Shown: positions 1 through 6,633 of the stretch, in pieces | How positions within the stretch are numbered: the stretch's first letter is position 1 | Layout: each line of letters opens with the position of its first letter | Assembly (NCBI GenBank): GCA_021162285.1 | Contig: JAGGYZ010000157.1 | Coordinates: 1 to 10,538, forward strand | DNA length: 10,538 bases | Reading direction: 5' to 3' | Source: Candidatus Fermentibacteraceae bacterium | GTDB taxonomy: Bacteria > Fermentibacterota > Fermentibacteria > Fermentibacterales > JCC-6 | Program-made: the position numbers and the translations under genes | The notes under the pieces: model-generated | Databases searched by the model: none | What the model saw: only the letters and a program-made list of their open reading frames with translations | Told to the model about the DNA's origin: nothing

Positions 1-189
1 CAGTACACCGATGAACCTCTGGTTTCATCAGACATTGTTGGAAACCCGCACAGCAGTATTTTCGACAGCGGTATTACTAAAATGATAGGTCCCAGACTGC
101 TCAAGGTTCTTTCCTGGTACGACAACGAGCTTGGCTACTCCTCCAGAATGGTAGATATGCTTGTTCTCATGGCTGCGAAGGGATTCTAG
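1..189 (+). CDS. gap: Glyceraldehyde-3-phosphate dehydrogenase, C-terminal end (partial)
   Basis: This is the last 62 residues of GAPDH, which converts glyceraldehyde-3-phosphate, NAD+ and phosphate to 1,3-bisphosphoglycerate in the cytosol. The 5' part lies outside the window. Frame 1 is open from the first base to TAG at 187-189. It carries the family's C-terminal signatures: EPLVSSDIVGNPHSSIFDS, then the helix segment SWYDNELGYSSRM, whose Asn and Tyr contact the NAD nicotinamide in known GAPDHs. The product of this reaction is the substrate of the PGK domain encoded 1 nt downstream, so the two are almost certainly one operon. The next gene's ribosome-binding site (AAGGGA, 178-183) lies inside the end of gap. 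The NAD/NADP preference and catalytic Cys cannot be judged because the N-terminal domain is missing. Confidence 0.96.
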   Translation, partial: QYTDEPLVSSDIVGNPHSSIFDSGITKMIGPRLLKVLSWYDNELGYSSRMVDMLVLMAAKGF

Positions 190-190
190 T

Positions 191-2140
191 ATGCAGTACC
201 CTTCAATTCGAGATCTTAAAACCGGAGGGAAGAGAATATTCCTCAGGGCTGATCTCAATGTTCCTATTGAAGACGGTAAAATACTGGATGATACCAGGAT
301 AAGATCGGTTCTAAGAACTATTAGATACCTCATAGAGCAGGGTTCTCCTGTGGTTCTTGCTTCCCATCTGGGAAGACCTGACGGTAAAGTTGTCCCTGCA
401 TACAGCATGAAACCTGTTGCAGAGAAGCTTAGAGAAATCCTTACCGAAACCAGAATACTTTTTGCCAGAGATTGCATAGGAAAAAGGGTGGAGGCCATGG
501 CTGCCGGCCTGGGGCCGGGAGAACTGCTGGTTCTGGAGAACCTTCGGTTTCACCCGGAGGAAACAGCAAATGATCCCGGATTTGCCGCCAAACTGGCAAA
601 GCTTGGAGATATCTATGTAAATGACGCCTTTGGAACAAGTCACAGAGAGCATGCCTCAATGGTTGGTGTTCCGGAAATACTGGGCGGAGGTTATGTAGGT
701 TTCCTTGTGGAGAAGGAGCTCCGGGTTTTCGGAGAGCTTATCAGGCATCCAAGAAAACCCTACACTGTGATACTCGGTGGTATTAAGGTAAGCGACAAGG
801 TTGCCGTGATTGAGAATGTTCTCCCGAGGCTTGACAATCTGATTGTTGGCGGAGCAATGGCTTTTACTTTCTTCAAGGCTATGGGGCTGGAAACAGGAAC
901 CAGCATTGTTGAAGAGGATACAATTCAGACAGCAACAGATATTATCAATGCTGCTGAGGAAAGAGGAGTTAACCTTATACTCCCGGTTGATATTGTTTGT
1001 GCTCCTTCAAAATACCAGGGTGATGAAGCAGTTGTACGGAGGTTTGACGATCTCCCTGAGGACATGGCTGGTTTCGATATTGGTCCCGAGTCTGTAGAGC
1101 TTTTCCGAAAAACAATAATGAAGAGCAGAACCATCGTCTGGAATGGTCCCATGGGGTTGTTTGAGATCCGTCCGTTCGATGTTGGGACCAGAACACTGGC
1201 TGCCTTTATGGCAGATGCCACCTCTTTCGGTAACATTGCTGTTGTAGGCGGTGGAGACAGTATGCGGGCAGTCCGCGAGGCTGGCGTTGCCGAGCAGATT
1301 ACCCATGTGTCAACAGGTGGTGGTGCTTCACTTAAACTTCTGCAGGGAGAGGAACTGCCTGCACTTGAGCATCTCAAAATTGAAGGAGTCAAACCTTTTA
1401 TAGGTGCGAACTGGAAGATGAACGGCTCTCTCTCCCTTGGTGTAGAGTACATCACGCTTCTGGATGAGGGTAATATCAATTATTTCGGAGCGGATGTTGT
1501 TCTCTTTGCCCCATTTACCATTCTGTCTGCCCTCGCACCTCTTGCGGAAAGGGCAGGTATACATCTTGGAGCCCAGGATATTTTCTGGGAGGAAAAGGGA
1601 GCTTTCACCGGTGAGATAAGTGCCACAATGCTGAAGGAAGCAGGCTGTTCATGGTTCCTGGCAGGCCACAGTGAGAGAAGACACATTCTTGGCGAAACAG
1701 ACGATATTGTAAGGAAGAAGATGAAAGCCGGTCTGTCAGCCGGTCTTTCCTGCGTTCTGTGTGTGGGAGAGCTTCTTGACCAGCGGGAAGCAGGCAGGAC
1801 CGAAGAGGTAATCAGGGGTCAGATTGAATCTGCACTTATCGATATGGATATAGCCAACCCCTACAATTTTGTTATTGCCTATGAGCCTGTATGGGCAATA
1901 GGCACGGGGAAAACCGCTACCCCGGAGGAAGCTCAGAGAATTCATTCTCTTATAAGAAAATGGATAGCTGAGATAGTCGACAAAGAGTTTGCTGAAGAGT
2001 TGGGCATCATATACGGTGGAAGTGTAAAACCGGCCAATGCAGCCCAGGTAATGTCCGGCAGAGATGTTAACGGAGCTCTGGTTGGAGGCGCCAGCCTCAA
2101 GGCAGACAGTTTCATCGAAATAGTGGCCGAGTGCCGATAA
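191..2140 (+). CDS. pgk-tpiA: Bifunctional phosphoglycerate kinase / triosephosphate isomerase fusion (PGK-TIM)
   Basis: A 649-aa cytosolic fusion of two glycolytic enzymes. Residues about 1-397 are a full-length PGK (1,3-bisphosphoglycerate + ADP to 3-phosphoglycerate + ATP). Its motifs are FLRADLNVP, SHLGRPDG, VNDAFGTSHREHAS, GGIKVSDK, the nucleotide-site WNGPMGLFE, and GGGDS followed by STGGGASL. Residues about 400-649 are a full-length TIM (DHAP to GAP isomerase) with NWKMNG (catalytic Lys409), AGHSERR (electrophilic His493), AYEPVWAIGTGK (catalytic Glu565) and the phosphate-binding YGGSVKP/GALVGGASL loops. All catalytic residues are present, so both halves should be active. I chose ATG 191 because AAGGGA sits 7 nt upstream and the PGK N-terminus begins there; the frame is open back to a TTG at 161, inside gap. 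A PGK-TIM fusion is known from Thermotoga maritima, where the genes overlap in different frames and a frameshift was proposed. Here the fusion is one continuous frame. Confidence 0.96.
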   Translation: MQYPSIRDLKTGGKRIFLRADLNVPIEDGKILDDTRIRSVLRTIRYLIEQGSPVVLASHLGRPDGKVVPAYSMKPVAEKLREILTETRILFARDCIGKRVEAMAAGLGPGELLVLENLRFHPEETANDPGFAAKLAKLGDIYVNDAFGTSHREHASMVGVPEILGGGYVGFLVEKELRVFGELIRHPRKPYTVILGGIKVSDKVAVIENVLPRLDNLIVGGAMAFTFFKAMGLETGTSIVEEDTIQTATDIINAAEERGVNLILPVDIVCAPSKYQGDEAVVRRFDDLPEDMAGFDIGPESVELFRKTIMKSRTIVWNGPMGLFEIRPFDVGTRTLAAFMADATSFGNIAVVGGGDSMRAVREAGVAEQITHVSTGGGASLKLLQGEELPALEHLKIEGVKPFIGANWKMNGSLSLGVEYITLLDEGNINYFGADVVLFAPFTILSALAPLAERAGIHLGAQDIFWEEKGAFTGEISATMLKEAGCSWFLAGHSERRHILGETDDIVRKKMKAGLSAGLSCVLCVGELLDQREAGRTEEVIRGQIESALIDMDIANPYNFVIAYEPVWAIGTGKTATPEEAQRIHSLIRKWIAEIVDKEFAEELGIIYGGSVKPANAAQVMSGRDVNGALVGGASLKADSFIEIVAECR

Positions 2141-2159
2141 GCCGGTAGAACACACAGGC

Positions 2160-2188
2160 AGGGGGAGTCATCAGGCTCCCCCTTATTT
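2160..2188 (+). terminator. Intrinsic terminator after gap/pgk-tim
   Basis: The arms GGGGGAG (2161-2167) and CTCCCCC (2176-2182) are perfect complements and are extended by A2160-T2183. The inner bases can add one G-T and one C-G pair, leaving a 4-nt loop. The stem is followed by TTATTTA. It lies 20 nt after the PGK-TIM stop and is a classic Rho-independent terminator for the glycolytic operon. The next gene starts only 24 nt downstream, so partial read-through is possible. Confidence 0.85.
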
Positions 2189-2206
2189 ACAGAAGACGGG
2201 TTTCTT

Positions 2207-3073
2207 GTGGGAATTCTCAGTTTTGTGGTTACACTGCTTCTGTTTGCTTCCATGGAGGTGGCAAGCAAACCTCTCATGGGTTCAATTGATCCGCTTGTAC
2301 TTACATTCTGGAGATTTGTCTGCGGAATTGTCGTTCTTGCAATTGCCATGGCATTCAGGCGGAAAAGGCTGAGCCTTTCGCCGGGAAAGCTTGTTGTTCC
2401 TGCCCTCATGGGAATTCTGAACACTTTTATGAGCATGTCTTTTCTGCAGCTGGCTGTTAAAAATACTGAAGCCTGTAGAGCTGCTGCCATATTTGGTTCA
2501 AATCCGGTATTTGTAGTTCTGATAGCTGCAATTCTTGGATGGGAAAAGTTTTCAAAGAGGAAGGGAGCCGGTCTTCTCCTTGGAATTACCGGCCTTATTC
2601 TGGTAACCGGAATGTACACATTGAAGATGGATACCGGTACGATGTATGCCCTCCTGGCTTCAGTAACATTTGCCGTTTACATAATACTGGGCAGGAAGGC
2701 CTCTATGGATGCTGACCCCATATCGGTTAATGTAATCTCTTTTGTCTTTGGTATTGCCGCCCTTGCTCTGTGGCTTCAGATAAAGGGCATATCCATGAGT
2801 CCCGAACCTCTGAGATCAGAACTGCCTTCTTTTTTGTTTCTTGGCATAGGTGTGAGTGGTCTGGGTTATGTAACATTCCTCACTGCAATAAAGAAACTGG
2901 GCGCAGGAAACACATCAACTGTTTTTCTGCTGAAACCGGCAGTTGCAACTGTTCTTGCAATTGTGTTCCTGGGTGAAACAGTTACATTTAATTTTGTTGC
3001 AGGGCTGCTTCTTGCGGGTATCGGCAGTTATCTGGTGGCCGGAAAAAGAAAATCCGGGCTGGAACCCAGCTGA
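2207..3073 (+). CDS. EamA/DMT-superfamily membrane transporter
   Basis: A 288-aa inner-membrane protein of the drug/metabolite transporter type. It has about ten hydrophobic helices arranged as two EamA repeats (roughly residues 1-135 and 145-282). Typical family features are the first-helix pattern with SKPLMGSIDPLVLTFWRF, where the conserved basic residue follows the first loop. The fourth-helix region has AAIFGSNPVFVVLIA, and the second repeat has GYVTFLTAIKKLGAGNTSTVFLLKPAVATVLAIVFLGE matched across its length to the usual L-P-V-A-x-L-G-E-ending helix. Family members export amino acids, metabolites or drugs; the substrate cannot be read from the sequence. The start is GTG 2207, with a weak GACGGG about 6 nt upstream. 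It sits just behind a terminator with no room for its own promoter, and it converges with the next gene 4 nt away. EamA-type identity is sure; exact role unknown. Confidence 0.9.
   Translation: MGILSFVVTLLLFASMEVASKPLMGSIDPLVLTFWRFVCGIVVLAIAMAFRRKRLSLSPGKLVVPALMGILNTFMSMSFLQLAVKNTEACRAAAIFGSNPVFVVLIAAILGWEKFSKRKGAGLLLGITGLILVTGMYTLKMDTGTMYALLASVTFAVYIILGRKASMDADPISVNVISFVFGIAALALWLQIKGISMSPEPLRSELPSFLFLGIGVSGLGYVTFLTAIKKLGAGNTSTVFLLKPAVATVLAIVFLGETVTFNFVAGLLLAGIGSYLVAGKRKSGLEPS
3043..3070 (-). terminator. Possible terminator for the minus-strand DHOD-like gene
   Basis: On the minus strand, just after the stop at 3078, a 5-bp hairpin (arms 3066-3070 and 3058-3062, 3-nt loop) is followed after a short CCGGA by a T-rich run (complement of 3043-3052). 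An alternative hairpin CCGGA/TCCGG (3039-3043 with 3053-3057) encloses that run. The structure overlaps the 3' end of the transporter gene. The stem is short and the T-run is offset, so the call is tentative. Confidence 0.3.
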
Positions 3074-3077
3074 TTTC

Positions 3078-4049
3078 TCAGGCTTTCACCGATGTTTTCA
3101 TGAACTGCACCCTCTCAAACTCGGCAGGGTTGTTGCTGCGTTTCTGGCTCAGTCTGCCCTGGAAATCCTGTATGGAGTTGTAGTTGTGTTTTCCCATCCA
3201 GTCGGCAACGAAGCCCAGCATCTCAGACATTACACCAAGACCTTTTTTGTAAAGAACAGATGACAGCTGAACTGCATCAGCCCCGGCAAGAAGGTGTTTT
3301 ACAACGGCACTGCCATCGTGTATCCCAGTCGTAGAGGCTATATCACCCTGTGTAACCGGGCTTAAAAGACTGACCCACCTGAGAACTTTCTCTGTTTCAT
3401 CAGGCGAAGACAGAAGTGATCCGTTGATTACTTTTAGATTTTCTATGTCGAAATTCATCCTTACAAATCTGTTGAACAGAACTATACCGTCTACTCCGCT
3501 CTCATCAAGTTCCCTGACGAAACTGGAAACGCTGGAGAAATATGATCCTATCTTCACAGCCACGGGAATACCTATCTGTGACTTTATATCAGAGACAATA
3601 TCAAGTATAACTTCTTCATTCTCGCGGCCTGTTCTTCTGGGGTCCGACGGAAGTATGAATGCGTTCAGTTCAAGTGCAGATGCTCCGGCGCTCTCGAGGT
3701 TGCGTGCAAACTTCTTCCAGTCTCCCTTGCCGAAACAGTGTATGCTGGGAACAACAGGAATATCCACCAGGCTTCTGGAGGCCTCGAGCAGTTTCAGATA
3801 ATTTGAAACAGCGTTATGCATGCCGTAGCTGTTTATGTAGTCGGCAGCTTCCGGGTACCAGTCTCCGCTGGTAGTCATCTTTCCAAGTTCAGATTCTATC
3901 TGTTCTTCGAAAATGGACTTAAGCACCACTGCACCGGCCCCTGCATCCGCGCACGCCTTAACTTTTTCCGGTTTTCCGGTAAGCCCGCAGCTGCCTACAA
4001 TAAGCGGATTTCTCAGTTTCATGCTCATATATACTGTGGAAAGATCCAT
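3078..4049 (-). CDS. Dihydroorotate dehydrogenase-like FMN-binding TIM-barrel protein
   Basis: A 323-aa cytosolic flavoprotein of the dihydroorotate dehydrogenase-like type. Visible family features, N- to C-terminal: NPLIVGSCGLT (residues 14-24), VVLKSIFEEQ (Lys44-Ser45, the FMN-contacting K-S pair of DHODs), IPVVPSIHC, ALELNAF, IPVAVKIG (flavin-contacting Lys), GIVLFNRF, and the phosphate-binding STTGIHDGSAVVKHLLAGADAVQ. The DHOD signature N-x-S-C/S-P-N after ELN, which carries the catalytic base, is replaced by AFILPSDPRRTG. I therefore would not call it PyrD; the true substrate is unknown. ATG 4049 was chosen because GAGGG lies 6 nt upstream and family homology starts there. The open frame continues upstream to 4418, but that extension is low-complexity and overlaps the next gene. 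No pyrimidine genes are nearby. It converges with the transporter and diverges from the propeller gene. Confidence 0.88.
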   Translation of the reverse strand: MDLSTVYMSMKLRNPLIVGSCGLTGKPEKVKACADAGAGAVVLKSIFEEQIESELGKMTTSGDWYPEAADYINSYGMHNAVSNYLKLLEASRSLVDIPVVPSIHCFGKGDWKKFARNLESAGASALELNAFILPSDPRRTGRENEEVILDIVSDIKSQIGIPVAVKIGSYFSSVSSFVRELDESGVDGIVLFNRFVRMNFDIENLKVINGSLLSSPDETEKVLRWVSLLSPVTQGDIASTTGIHDGSAVVKHLLAGADAVQLSSVLYKKGLGVMSEMLGFVADWMGKHNYNSIQDFQGRLSQKRSNNPAEFERVQFMKTSVKA

Positions 4050-4073
4050 TGGTTTCCCTCTCGTTGTGTGTTC

Positions 4074-4089
4074 TCCGTATTGATACGGA
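4074..4089. promoter_or_regulatory. Perfect 7-bp-arm palindrome, candidate operator of the DHOD-like gene
   Basis: TCCGTAT and ATACGGA form a perfect inverted repeat with a 2-nt TG spacer, 25-40 bp upstream of the DHOD-like ATG on the minus strand. The position and dimer-like symmetry suit a repressor or activator site near its promoter. No regulator gene is present in the window to match it. Being AT/GC-mixed with a 2-nt spacer, it is a better candidate for DNA-level recognition than for an RNA hairpin. Confidence 0.35.
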
Positions 4090-4220
4090 AACATATCAGG
4101 GCTGTAGAGAATTGAACAGGTCACCTTCACCGGAAACACGAATACGGTCCATGTGAATACACTCCTGTGTCTTTTGCAGGTTGTGCACCGGGCAGGGTTG
4201 CAGCAGGATTCTATTGCTGA

Positions 4221-4248
4221 AACAGAAGTTGCTCTGTATCTTTCTGTT
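4221..4248. repeat. Inverted repeat AACAGAA/TTCTGTT upstream of the propeller gene
   Basis: Perfect 7-bp arms (4221-4227 and 4242-4248) separated by 14 nt, ending 51 bp before the ATG at 4300. It could be an operator or part of the leader RNA. The spacing of arm centres is about 21 bp, two helical turns, which suits a dimeric regulator. No direct evidence of function. Confidence 0.25.
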
Positions 4249-4299
4249 GCGGTTGAATTATCCGGGTACTGAAGGTCATTATAAGATGCGGGGGCTGCG

Positions 4300-6558
4300 A
4301 TGCGGGCATTCGTTCTTTTTAGAAATCTGGTTCTGTCCTGTTTATTCTGTTTGTTTTTTACGGAATCAGCTATGGGATGGGCCTGGGAACCGTGTGGACA
4401 GGAGGGTGGATATTTCAAGGACTTTGCCGTTCATCCTGAAAACTCTCAGATAATTTATGCAGGCAGTGATGATTCCGGAGGTTTGTGGAAAACCACAGAC
4501 GGCGGACAGTTATGGGAACTGATGACAGCTGACTGGCCGGACATGACAGCGTGGCAGATTGTTCTGGATCCGGTGAATCCCGATGTCGTTTACATATGTG
4601 ATCCCTACGGGAGGTACGGGCTTCTTAAGTCACAGGACGGGGGCCAGAGCTGGGAGCAGATTACCGGCGGGCTTTCGAGCATTGCTTCCCGGATGGTTTC
4701 TGATTTGCTGATAGTATCAGATGACGGAGATTCTCTTTACATAAGCACCGGTCTTGACAGAGAGGGAGACCCTCCAAGGCCGGGAGATGGTATCTTCGTT
4801 TCTGTGAATGGAGGGCAGAGCTGGGAACCGTGCGGCCTGCAGGGTGAAACGGTATTGTGTTTGTGCCGATGCGGAGATGGAGCGCTTCTTGCGGGAATTG
4901 AAGGTCAGGGGTTGTACCGGTCAGTCAACGGGAGTGCATGGAGTCAGGTCTCTTCTATCCCTGCAGAGACCTCGGTCTGGCAGCTTGACAGTTGTGACAG
5001 TGTGGTAGTGGCTGCAGCAAACCCCTACGGAATTTATCTGAGCTGGGATTATGGTCTAACTTTTGAATTCAGCTTGAATTCCATGTACACGCCGGATGTT
5101 TCCATTGCCAGAGTAAGTCCGGAAACTGAAATCTACGCGTGCACTTTTCCCGGATTGGTAAAGTACACATCTACTTCAGGTGAGTGGACCAATGTTGTAT
5201 CTCCTCCCCTTCCCGCCAATCTAATGCTGATGGGGTTATCAACTCACGGTGACAGCCTGTTTTGCGGAGCGTTCGCAAACAACTCTATTTTCTTTTCAGT
5301 GGATGGTGCACAGAGCTGGGCAGTTCTGCCATCTTCACCTGCGGCTTCCTACCTTACAGGGCTTGCCGTTGATCCAGATAATCAGGACATTATTTATGCG
5401 GCAAACCTGGGCAGTTACATGGCTTCTATAAACATGCCTTGTCTCTCCCGCAGTAATGATGGCGGCCAGAGCTGGGAGAGGCTGGGTCCGGAGGCACATG
5501 CTCTGTTTGTCTGCTACGGCCCGGGCAGTTCAAATAACATGTACTGCGGTACTTTCCGGGATGGAGCATACAAATCAGTTGATGGTTTTTCTTCGTGGAC
5601 GGCAATTCGTCAGGGTGACAAGATAGTATTGGATTTGATAGAGGATGAAACTGATCCCTCAATCATTCTCTTATCAGAATGGGATATGGAGTATAGTACT
5701 TTCGGTATTTACAGAAGCAGTGACGGGGGAGGAAGTTTTCAGCAGGTGCTGCAGGTTATCTGTAAAGAACTGCTTCAGGATCCTCAAAGTGGTTCTTTTT
5801 ATGCGGCAACAACGGATGGGCTCTATAACAGTTCAGATAACGGGCAGACATGGAGCTATTCCTGTCTTTCTTCTTTCAATCTTCAGTCTCTTGAATGCCA
5901 TGAGGGAGATATCTACGCAGGTACGGAAAATGGAGAAATTTTCAGGATTTATTCATCCGGCATTCAGGACATTTCCGGAAGCTGGAATAAACCGGTAAGT
6001 GTCAGCGATCTGCTGTTTAAAGAAGATACGCTTTATGCCGGTTTCAATGGAGCAGAGGTGGATACTTGTTTTGTTATGCACGGTGGTGTATGGCGAACAC
6101 CAGACCTGGGTAATGAATGGGAAATGCTTACCGGAGACCTTACGGTAACCCATGTCTTTGGAAATTCACCCATGGCCTTGAGCGGGTCTGGATTGCTGGT
6201 TTCAACCTACGGAGGTGGTGTTTTCCGACTGGGAGATCTGCAGGGTATCGATAGTCACGGTTCTACCCAGGGAGATCCTGTGAACCAGCTCTGTGTTTAT
6301 CCCAATCCTTCAACGGCAGGTTTTACTCTCGAGGTAGAGCTTTCTGAGAGCAGTTTGATTCAGGTGGCGGTGTTTGATCTTGCAGGAAGAACAGTGCACA
6401 GATCTACTGAAATTGAAGCACAGTCCGGGCTTTTCTCATTTTTCTGGAACGGTCTTGATGATTCCGGCAACAGATTACCCGATGGTGTTTACATCTGCAG
6501 TGTCAGCGGTTCCGGTGGTATTCAACTGTGCAGCAGAGCCATTCTTACTGGCAGGTAA
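4300..6558 (+). CDS. Secreted Asp-box (BNR) beta-propeller protein with FlgD-Ig-like C-terminal domain
   Basis: A 752-aa predicted exported protein. Residues 1-26 look like a signal peptide: MRAF..R, then a hydrophobic stretch, then a likely cleavage near SAMG|W. Residues about 27-650 hold a run of Asp-box repeats, form S-x-D-x-G-x-S/T-W. Examples are KTTDGGQLWE, KSQDGGQSWE, SVNGGQSWE, SVDGAQSW, SNDGGQSWE, SSDGGGSF, SSDNGQTW and RTPDLGNEWE, each preceded by a strand such as IIYAGSDDSGGL; this predicts one or two beta-propellers (sialidase/VPS10/YCF48-like fold). No sialidase catalytic RIP/Tyr set is evident, so enzymatic activity is not claimed. Residues about 664-752 match the FlgD-Ig/type A C-terminal sorting-like domain: YPNPSTAGF, VAVFDLAGRTV, FFWNGLDDSGNRLPDGVY. 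Such domains go with type IX secretion in Bacteroidetes but also occur in FCB-like phyla without it. Start ATG 4300 has GGGGG 5 nt upstream. Likely a cell-surface or extracellular adhesion/binding protein. Confidence 0.87.
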   Translation: MRAFVLFRNLVLSCLFCLFFTESAMGWAWEPCGQEGGYFKDFAVHPENSQIIYAGSDDSGGLWKTTDGGQLWELMTADWPDMTAWQIVLDPVNPDVVYICDPYGRYGLLKSQDGGQSWEQITGGLSSIASRMVSDLLIVSDDGDSLYISTGLDREGDPPRPGDGIFVSVNGGQSWEPCGLQGETVLCLCRCGDGALLAGIEGQGLYRSVNGSAWSQVSSIPAETSVWQLDSCDSVVVAAANPYGIYLSWDYGLTFEFSLNSMYTPDVSIARVSPETEIYACTFPGLVKYTSTSGEWTNVVSPPLPANLMLMGLSTHGDSLFCGAFANNSIFFSVDGAQSWAVLPSSPAASYLTGLAVDPDNQDIIYAANLGSYMASINMPCLSRSNDGGQSWERLGPEAHALFVCYGPGSSNNMYCGTFRDGAYKSVDGFSSWTAIRQGDKIVLDLIEDETDPSIILLSEWDMEYSTFGIYRSSDGGGSFQQVLQVICKELLQDPQSGSFYAATTDGLYNSSDNGQTWSYSCLSSFNLQSLECHEGDIYAGTENGEIFRIYSSGIQDISGSWNKPVSVSDLLFKEDTLYAGFNGAEVDTCFVMHGGVWRTPDLGNEWEMLTGDLTVTHVFGNSPMALSGSGLLVSTYGGGVFRLGDLQGIDSHGSTQGDPVNQLCVYPNPSTAGFTLEVELSESSLIQVAVFDLAGRTVHRSTEIEAQSGLFSFFWNGLDDSGNRLPDGVYICSVSGSGGIQLCSRAILTGR

Positions 6559-6592
6559 GAAGAAACTGGAATTTCTGCTGGCAATTTCAACG

Positions 6593-6617
6593 AAAAAGGG
6601 GCACCTTACAGTGCCCC
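6593..6617 (-). terminator. Intrinsic terminator of the aminotransferase gene
   Basis: The arms GGGGCAC (6598-6604) and GTGCCCC (6611-6617) pair perfectly around a 6-nt loop. Read on the minus strand the hairpin is followed by TTTTT (complement of 6593-6597), so it terminates the aminotransferase transcript, whose stop is at 6634. On the plus strand the tail is CCTCAAAAC, so it is a weak terminator for the propeller gene in that direction, although the hairpin may still help end that transcript. Confidence 0.8.
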
Positions 6618-6633
6618 CCTCAAAACACTGATA

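Larger units (their letters stand above)
4050..4299. promoter_or_regulatory. Divergent intergenic region with inverted repeats
   Basis: A 250-bp non-coding stretch between two divergently transcribed genes. It must hold promoters for both. I see no strong consensus pair. On the minus strand TATGTT (4092-4097 complement) is a moderate -10 upstream of the DHOD-like gene. On the plus strand TATAAG (4280-4285) is -10-like but lies too close to the start at 4300 to leave a leader. Two inverted repeats stand out and are listed separately. No convincing small ORF or RNA gene is visible. Confidence 0.5.

Noticed and set aside
148..165. GAPDH motif reads DNEL rather than DNEW
   Set aside because: This position varies among true GAPDHs (E. 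coli has Thr), so it is not evidence of a defective enzyme.
925..1479. 184-aa minus-strand open frame within the PGK part
   Set aside because: It is antisense to conserved PGK/TIM codons, with a Ser/Pro-rich composition typical of shadows and no domain similarity.
4157..4168. ACAC-TCCT-GTGT inverted repeat followed by CTTTT
   Set aside because: Only 4 bp of stem; expected by chance, and it is not positioned after a gene to terminate it.
4280..4285. TATAAG as the -10 box of the propeller gene
   Set aside because: It would start transcription at about 4292, leaving no room for a leader with the Shine-Dalgarno; no -35 box at the right spacing.
4050..4418. Open upstream extension of the DHOD-like frame on the minus strand
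   Set aside because: The extra 123 residues have no family similarity, overlap the signal peptide of the propeller gene on the other strand, and a good Shine-Dalgarno with the family N-terminus lies at ATG 4049.
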